Origin: Alphaproteobacteria bacterium
GTDB taxonomy: Bacteria; Pseudomonadota; Alphaproteobacteria; UBA828
Assembly: GCA_029937205.1 (NCBI GenBank)
Contig: JAPYQV010000060.1
Coordinates: 1 to 10,113 of the forward strand
Direction of reading: 5' to 3'
Length of the DNA stretch: 10,113 nucleotides
Shown here: positions 6,293-10,113 of the stretch, piece by piece
Layout: every line of letters begins with the position of its first letter
Position numbering within the stretch: position 1 is the first letter of the stretch
Made by a program: the position numbers and the translations under genes
The notes under the pieces: generated by a model
Database searches by the model: none
What the model was told of the DNA's origin: nothing
The model's input: only the letters and a program-made list of their open reading frames with translations

Positions 6293-8413
6293 TCAGGTAA
6301 AATGAATGACCATGTTGCGGTATTCGTCAAGATGCCCGGTCTGCTTGTCCTGCAGAACGATTGTGGTGATTGGTGTGTGAATCACTGCCGGGCCGGCGAT
6401 TTCGTTGCCCGGCGTGAGGCGCTCGAAATCATATATATCGGATTCGACAAGCTCGCCCGCCGCTTCGACGAAGATCGGCCGGCGGCCGGTTTTGGCGGCG
6501 CTGGCATCCTTGCCGCCGAGCGCCAGTTTCTCGATTTCCGGGCGCTTCATCAGGCCGCGTGCGGTGAGGCGGAACATGGTCATCTCCATGCCGGCGGCAC
6601 GGTAGGCCGAGCCCTTGCCGTATTTGCGCTCATAGAGCGCCTCGAAATCATCCACCAAGGCGGCAAGTGATTCCTCGCTCACCGGCGTTTCGCCGCGTAC
6701 CGGCGTTGTCACCTCATGCACCTGTCGGCCATAGCGAAGGTCGATAGACCAGTCGAAGGCGGTGCCCGATTCATCGAAGCCTTCGGCCGCGAGCTGTGCC
6801 TGGGCGTTCTCCAGCATCGGCGCATAGATTGCATTGATCTCTTCAGCCGCGCTCGGCACCGGCAGCGTCTTGGTGACGCTGTACTCGTGCACGATATCGG
6901 CCGAAACCAAGCCGAAGGCGCAGTTCACCGAGGCGGTATAGGGAATGACGATGCGCTTGACGTTGAGCTCGGCGCCGAAGATGCCGCACACCAGCGGGCA
7001 ACTGCCGCCGAAAGCATGTAGGACGAAATCGCGCGGGTCGAGGCCGCGTTCCACCGTGATCTCATGTATCAGGTCGGTGATCTGCGCCGCCGCGATGCGG
7101 TAAATGCCGATCGCCGCTTCTTCCACCCCTAGGCCGAGCGGATCGGCGATCTTTTCCTTGAAGATGGTACGCGCCCGTTCGATATCGAGCGTAATCGATC
7201 CGCCGAGGAAATTATCCGGATTCATATAGCCGACCAGAATCATCACATCGGTCAAGGTCGGTTCCTCGCCGCCTTGGCCATAGCAGATCGGCCCCGGCCG
7301 GGCGCCGGCGCTGCGTGGTCCGACGCTCGGCACCTTGGTGCGCGGATCGAGCGAGATGATACTGCCGCCGCCGGCGCCGATGGAGATCACTTCAATCTTC
7401 GGCGCCACATAGTGAAAGCGGTCGACCATGGGCTCGCGCGCATAATCGAATTCGCCGCCCTGTATCACCCCGACCTTGAACGTGGTGCCGCCCATATCCG
7501 CGGCGATAACATCGCCGTCATCCATCACATGGCCGAGATAGCGGCTGCCGATGACGCCCGCCGCCGGGCCACATTCGATCATGCCGACAGCCCGGCCAGC
7601 CGCTTCCTTGGCCGGCAGCAAGCCACCATAGCCCTGCATCACCAGCAACGGCCCCGAATAGCCCTCAGCGGTTAGCAGTTCTTGCAAATTGTTGAGATAG
7701 GCGGCCGCGATATTGCCGGCATAAGCATTTATTACCGTCGTCGAGGTCCGTTCATATTCACCGGGCACCGGCGCGATATCGCTCGAAAGCGAAACATAGG
7801 TGCCGGGCGCGACACGCTCAATCACGTCGCGTACGGCGCGCTCATGCGCGGTGTTGTAAAACGACCAAAGGAGACAAACCGCCAGCGCCTCGACGCCTTT
7901 GTCCTCGACCAAATGGCGCACCGCCTTTTCGGTCGCCTCCACATCAAGCGCGCGCAGAATTGCGCCTTTATAATCGACGCGCTCCGGCAAGCCCTGAATA
8001 CGCTCGCCGGGAACCAAGGGCTCGGCGCGATCCGTTGCCACCGGATGCTTGATGCCATCTTCGCTGAGCCCGCCCCAGCGGCCATAGGCGCCGCGTGTGA
8101 TGAGGAGCGTGTCTTCGAAGCCTTCGGTGGTGAGCAATCCGGTGCGCGCGCCGTCGCGGGTGAGGAGTGTGTTATCGACCACGGTCGAGCCATGCACGAA
8201 AAGCGAGGTGCGGGCGAACAGTTCGGCGAAGCTCAGACCCATGGTATCGGCGGCGGAGCGGATGGAGTTCATCACCCCTTCGGCGAAGTTGGGTGGTGTC
8301 GAGAGCGCCTTGCCAAGATAAAGCGGCTCACCAGGGGAAAAGACAATTGTGTCGGTACAAGTGCCGCCCACATCGGTGGCGACGACATAACTCTGGCTTG
8401 CGGAATTTCCCAT
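6293..8413 (-). CDS. Hydantoinase A/oxoprolinase-family ATP-binding subunit (HyuA-like)
   Basis: This 706-residue subunit belongs to the HyuA family with an actin/ASKHA-type ATPase fold. ATP-binding signatures are DVGGTCTD (14-21, phosphate 1; many homologues have Phe instead of Cys19) and DMGGTTFKVG (306-315, phosphate 2). Also present are HGSTVVDNTLLTRDGARTGL (74-93), SIGAGGGSI (344-352), GARPGPICYG (370-379) and HAFGG (466-470). In the family this subunit uses ATP to phosphorylate the substrate amide or enolate before HyuB acts. The length matches oxoprolinase/acetone-carboxylase-beta type proteins. The ATG at 8411-8413 is the earliest possible start in this frame, since a TGA lies one codon upstream of it; its ribosome binding site is weak. 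It is the first gene of a five-gene operon and divergent from the ThDP-enzyme remnant. Confidence 0.93.
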   Translation of the reverse strand: MGNSASQSYVVATDVGGTCTDTIVFSPGEPLYLGKALSTPPNFAEGVMNSIRSAADTMGLSFAELFARTSLFVHGSTVVDNTLLTRDGARTGLLTTEGFEDTLLITRGAYGRWGGLSEDGIKHPVATDRAEPLVPGERIQGLPERVDYKGAILRALDVEATEKAVRHLVEDKGVEALAVCLLWSFYNTAHERAVRDVIERVAPGTYVSLSSDIAPVPGEYERTSTTVINAYAGNIAAAYLNNLQELLTAEGYSGPLLVMQGYGGLLPAKEAAGRAVGMIECGPAAGVIGSRYLGHVMDDGDVIAADMGGTTFKVGVIQGGEFDYAREPMVDRFHYVAPKIEVISIGAGGGSIISLDPRTKVPSVGPRSAGARPGPICYGQGGEEPTLTDVMILVGYMNPDNFLGGSITLDIERARTIFKEKIADPLGLGVEEAAIGIYRIAAAQITDLIHEITVERGLDPRDFVLHAFGGSCPLVCGIFGAELNVKRIVIPYTASVNCAFGLVSADIVHEYSVTKTLPVPSAAEEINAIYAPMLENAQAQLAAEGFDESGTAFDWSIDLRYGRQVHEVTTPVRGETPVSEESLAALVDDFEALYERKYGKGSAYRAAGMEMTMFRLTARGLMKRPEIEKLALGGKDASAAKTGRRPIFVEAAGELVESDIYDFERLTPGNEIAGPAVIHTPITTIVLQDKQTGHLDEYRNMVIHFT

Positions 8414-8441
8414 AGATCACTTGGTCTCGATTGATTTTGGC

Positions 8442-8477
8442 GTGCGTCATCATGGCGCCATCGGCAGTGTGGGACAA
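8442..8477 (-). promoter_or_regulatory. Possible sigma70-type promoter for the hyuA operon
   Basis: On the minus strand TTGTCC (plus positions 8472-8477) and CATGAT (8449-8454) are separated by exactly 17 bp, each matching four of six consensus bases. The predicted start near 8442 would leave a leader of about 28 bases before the hyuA ATG. A 10-bp palindrome, ATGGCGCCAT (8452-8461), overlaps the -10 element and could be an operator. Such weak matches arise by chance. Confidence 0.28.
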
Positions 8478-8525
8478 TTACTCCTGCAGTGTTTTTTCCC
8501 GTCGTTTCCAAATGGTTGCGGCATT

Positions 8526-8539
8526 AGGATGCGCATCCT
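8526..8539. promoter_or_regulatory. Perfect 14-bp palindrome upstream of the ThDP-enzyme remnant
   Basis: AGGATGCGCATCCT is fully self-complementary. It lies in the 156-bp divergent region between the hyuA start (8413) and the remnant's ATG (8570), 30 bp before that ATG. A dimeric regulator binding here could once have controlled both directions. The function is inferred from position and symmetry only, and it differs from the palindrome near the GntR gene. Confidence 0.4.
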
Positions 8540-8569
8540 TTAGAACAATCGAAAACAGGAGACCACGCC

Positions 8570-8823
8570 ATGGCCAAAATGTCGGCGGCGCAATTTATTG
8601 TCTACTCGAAAGCCTATGGCGACGAACTTGAAGGCAAGCACGGCGAGCTCTGGCACTTCGAGGATATCGATTTCGCCGAGATGGCGCGGACCCATGGGCG
8701 CCGAAGGAATCCGTGTCGAAAAGCCCGGTGCCTTCGCCGGCGCGCTTGAGCAGGCACTGGCTTGCGGCAAACCCTGCGTCATCGATGTGGTCGCCGGAAT
8801 GGAGGCCGTGGGGCCGCTGGGTA
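8570..8823 (+). pseudogene. ThDP-dependent enzyme remnant (internal deletion plus frameshift)
   Basis: A good ribosome binding site (AGGAG, 8557-8561) precedes ATG 8570. The first residues, MAKMSAAQFIV, look like the start of an acetolactate-synthase-type ThDP enzyme. From about codon 12 the sequence instead resembles the end of the C-terminal ThDP-binding domain: AYGDELEGKHGELWHFEDID, then FAEMART. At about 8690-8693 the frame shifts by +1, an extra C in a CCC run being the simplest cause. Reading then resumes in the other frame as MGAEGIRVEKPGAFAGALEQ and CGKPCVIDVV, the classic end of such enzymes. Without the shift, the first frame stops at 8747-8749 (59 codons); the second stays open to 8985-8987, past the homology. 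Intact relatives have about 550-600 residues, so roughly 450 are missing, including the substrate and most cofactor-binding regions. It may once have worked with the divergent hyu operon. Non-functional as an enzyme. Confidence 0.72.
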
Positions 8824-8834
8824 ATTTTTATAAT

Positions 8835-8890
8835 TTGCCCTCAGACGCCGGGCGGTCGCTCTTTTTTGATTGCCCTCAGACGCCGGGCGG
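8835..8890. repeat. 21-bp direct repeat pair, 35-bp period
   Basis: Two identical 21-bp copies lie at 8835-8855 and 8870-8890, each containing CCCTCAGACGCCGGGCGG. The 14-bp spacer carries a run of six T after the first copy's GC-rich part, giving a weak terminator-like look without a strong stem. The second copy runs into the inverted repeat GGCCAC-ATCC-GTGGCC (8889-8904). It lies just past the end of the ThDP-enzyme homology, so it may mark a rearrangement point. Confidence 0.75.
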
Positions 8891-8944
8891 CCACATCCGT
8901 GGCCTTGGCTACCTCGTATTAACTCGGGCGCGAAGTCTCGCTTG

Positions 8945-8967
8945 CCGGAATGCTGGTCGCATTCCGG
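8945..8967. repeat. Strong hairpin: 9-bp perfect stem, 5-base loop
   Basis: CCGGAATGC (8945-8953) pairs perfectly with GCATTCCGG (8959-8967) around the loop TGGTC. No T-run follows, so it is not a standard intrinsic terminator. It lies in DNA without a recognised gene, directly before the 15-bp tandem duplication. It could be a REP-type palindrome or the remnant of a mobile-element end. Confidence 0.7.
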
Positions 8968-8985
8968 TTGGTGGTGCCGCTTGTT

Positions 8986-9015
8986 GAATTATGGGGACAG
9001 GAATTATGGGGACAG
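8986..9015. repeat. Perfect 15-bp tandem duplication, GAATTATGGGGACAG x2
   Basis: Copies at 8986-9000 and 9001-9015 are identical, and the second continues into TATATTTAATTATT. From memory, ATGGGGACAGTATA-like sequences occur beside REP-associated tyrosine transposase genes in several bacteria. No such transposase is present here, so this would be only a scar or a non-autonomous copy. The repeat is certain; the association is weakly held. Confidence 0.8.
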
Positions 9016-9303
9016 TATATTTAATTATTGGCGGCCTATAACTTTAGACCCAAATTGGTATTGTTTTGTAATTGGGCTCATATAGTGGTCATTGGGCCGG
9101 CCACTACTACATCTTTGGATTTTGGCAGTAACACGTGGCGATACGAGGTCAAAATTATCGCACGAGGTTACGCTGGCGCTTTCCATCGTCGCGCGGGATG
9201 ATCGGCAAACCAAAACAGCCCGGCCGGAGGTGATTGATCGCCTATGAGGGCGAATGATAAAACCAATGCCGCCGTTAATTCACGTGTTCAGGGAGATAAC
9301 ATC
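8988..9303. other. 316-bp stretch without a recognised gene
   Basis: The start is AT-rich and holds the second copy of the tandem repeat. A hairpin lies at 9083-9106 (TAGTGGTC pairing with GGCCACTA, one G-T pair, 8-base loop). From about 9095 to a TGA at 9245-9247 one plus-strand frame stays open and ends RSKLSHEVTLALSIVARDDR then QTKTARPEVIDRL. It has no start codon and I do not recognise it, but the composition could be the tail of a degraded gene. The last 50 bases lead into the DJ-1/PfpI gene. No convincing promoter was found. Confidence 0.5.
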
Positions 9304-9930
9304 ATGTCGGTAAAAAACATTCTCATGCTGGTCGGCGAGTTCAGCGAGGAATACGAGATCTTCGTCTTCCAGCAGACTTTCGAGGCGCTTGGCCACAGCG
9401 TCGACATCGTCTGCCCGGAAACCAAGGCGGGCTACCGCCTCACCACCAGCGTGCACGATTTCGGCCCCGACCTGATGACCTGGAGCGAGCATCGCGGCCA
9501 CGCCATCGAGATCAGCAAGGATTTCGACGCCGTCGACACGGCGGATTACGATGCGGTCTATGTCGCCGGCGGACGCGGCCCGGAAATTATCCGCACCTTC
9601 CCGCGCATCCGCGAAATCCTGCGCGAATTCCACCGCGACGAAAAACCCATCGCCTCGATCTGCCACGGCCTCCAGGTGCTGGTGGCGGTGCCCGAAGTGA
9701 TCGCCGGCAAACGCGTCGCCGGCCTGTTCACCGTCGAGCCCGAAGTCGCCCTGACGGACGCCACCTACGTCAAGATCGGCCCGAAAGCGGCACTCCGCGA
9801 CGGCCTGCTGGTGACAGCCGAAGGCTGGACCGCGCTGGCCGAATTCATGCGCGAATTCATGACGCTGCTGGGAACGGAGGTCATCCACCACCCGGTGGGT
9901 GCGTTGGACCAGGCGCAGGCGGCGGAGTAG
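9304..9930 (+). CDS. DJ-1/PfpI-family protein
   Basis: This 208-residue protein belongs to the DJ-1/PfpI superfamily, a flavodoxin-like fold that includes intracellular proteases, glyoxalase III/deglycase-type enzymes and chaperones. The nucleophile elbow is SICHGLQVLV, with Cys120 followed by His121. DAVYVAGGRGPE (83-94) forms the conserved glycine loop, and the acidic GEFSEEYE (11-18) is where the family's conserved glutamate lies. The internal TSVHDFGPDLMTWSEHRGH (48-66) is typical of the PfpI subgroup that includes plant DJ-1D-like glyoxalases. I chose ATG 9304 because GGGAG lies 9 bases upstream and homology starts here; an in-frame ATG at 9244 would add 20 unlikely residues. It stands alone between repeat-rich regions and has no visible tie to the hyu operon. 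Specific activity cannot be assigned. Confidence 0.9.
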   Translation: MSVKNILMLVGEFSEEYEIFVFQQTFEALGHSVDIVCPETKAGYRLTTSVHDFGPDLMTWSEHRGHAIEISKDFDAVDTADYDAVYVAGGRGPEIIRTFPRIREILREFHRDEKPIASICHGLQVLVAVPEVIAGKRVAGLFTVEPEVALTDATYVKIGPKAALRDGLLVTAEGWTALAEFMREFMTLLGTEVIHHPVGALDQAQAAE

Positions 9931-10113
9931 CCGAAGTCTCGACCGCGCTGGGGTTTGACGTTGGTGAGATTAAAATTTACAGGAAGCTGGGCCGGATAAA
10001 ATAGATCGTTCATTTTGCGTCATCTGGGAAGTCAGTTAACGCTAAAAATTTTCGATTGGAGGCCGCCGGTCGGGACTTCCGTTTTTCAGCGCTAACCGGA
10101 CATTTGCAAAGAC
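9931..10113. other. Non-coding tail with paired inverted motifs
   Basis: No gene is recognised after the DJ-1/PfpI stop. Two motif pairs occur in opposite orientation: GGAAGTC (10027-10033) with GACTTCC (10074-10080), and TTAACGCTAAAAA (10036-10048) with TTTTTCAGCGCTAA (10082-10095, one mismatch and one extra base). They interleave and do not nest, so a simple hairpin is not formed; the block looks like two related short units in opposite orientation. No clear terminator for the preceding gene is visible. Confidence 0.4.

Noticed and set aside
7682..8434. 250-codon plus-strand open frame opposite hyuA
   Set aside because: It lies almost wholly inside the hyuA gene on the other strand, shows no recognisable motifs, and long antisense frames are expected in GC-biased coding DNA.
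9244..9303. Upstream ATG for the DJ-1/PfpI gene
   Set aside because: It would add 20 unstructured residues with no family similarity, while ATG 9304 has GGGAG at proper spacing.
9280..9891. 203-codon minus-strand open frame opposite the DJ-1/PfpI gene
   Set aside because: The plus-strand frame has a ribosome binding site and a clear family match; this one is its mirror, rich in Asp/Ala/Val/Gly as expected for an antisense shadow.

Overview
The window looks like an accessory catabolic region of a proteobacterial chromosome, most likely an alphaproteobacterium. This is inferred from the moderately GC-rich coding sequence, the dense small-molecule catabolism genes and the FCD-type GntR regulator; no phylogenetic marker is present. 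The gene-dense centre (about 0.8-8.4 kb) is flanked by decayed DNA: an insertion-sequence end and a broken aldolase on the left, and a wrecked ThDP-enzyme gene plus small repeats on the right.

Layout. At 2-121 is the C-terminal tail of an IS3-family transposase. Its element appears to end near 155, inside the 3' part of an HpcH/HpaI aldolase gene (minus strand, 139-753), which it truncates. Upstream of the aldolase on the same strand is a GntR/FadR-type regulator (811-1530). A 130-bp divergent region with a perfect 12-bp palindrome and a GGTATA-like half-site separates it from a short-chain dehydrogenase (1661-2410, plus).

Convergent with the dehydrogenase, only 5 bp apart, is the end of a compact five-gene minus-strand operon. 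In transcription order it holds a HyuA-type ATP-dependent subunit (8413-6293), a HyuB-type subunit (6277-4448), a 90-aa four-cysteine protein resembling the acetone/acetophenone carboxylase small subunit (4451-4179), an isochorismatase-family cysteine hydrolase (4176-3493) and a nitronate monooxygenase-like flavoprotein (3489-2416). Spacings are 15, -3, 2 and 3 bp, so co-transcription and translational coupling are likely.

How the genes may work together. HyuA/HyuB proteins either open cyclic amides with ATP (hydantoinase, oxoprolinase, caprolactamase) or carboxylate ketones with ATP (acetone and acetophenone carboxylases). The four-cysteine protein favours the carboxylase-like architecture. 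The isochorismatase-family amidase favours an N-methylhydantoin to N-carbamoyl-amino-acid type route. The sequence alone cannot decide, and this unresolved operon is the most interesting part of the window.

Divergent from hyuA is a pseudogene (8570-about 8823). It has a normal ribosome binding site and a ThDP-enzyme-like N-terminus joined directly to a ThDP-enzyme C-terminus, followed by a frameshift. After it comes repeat-rich DNA with no recognised gene (a 21-bp direct repeat, a 9-bp-stem hairpin, a 15-bp tandem duplication), then an intact DJ-1/PfpI-family gene (9304-9930). No RNA gene, CRISPR array or complete mobile element is seen.
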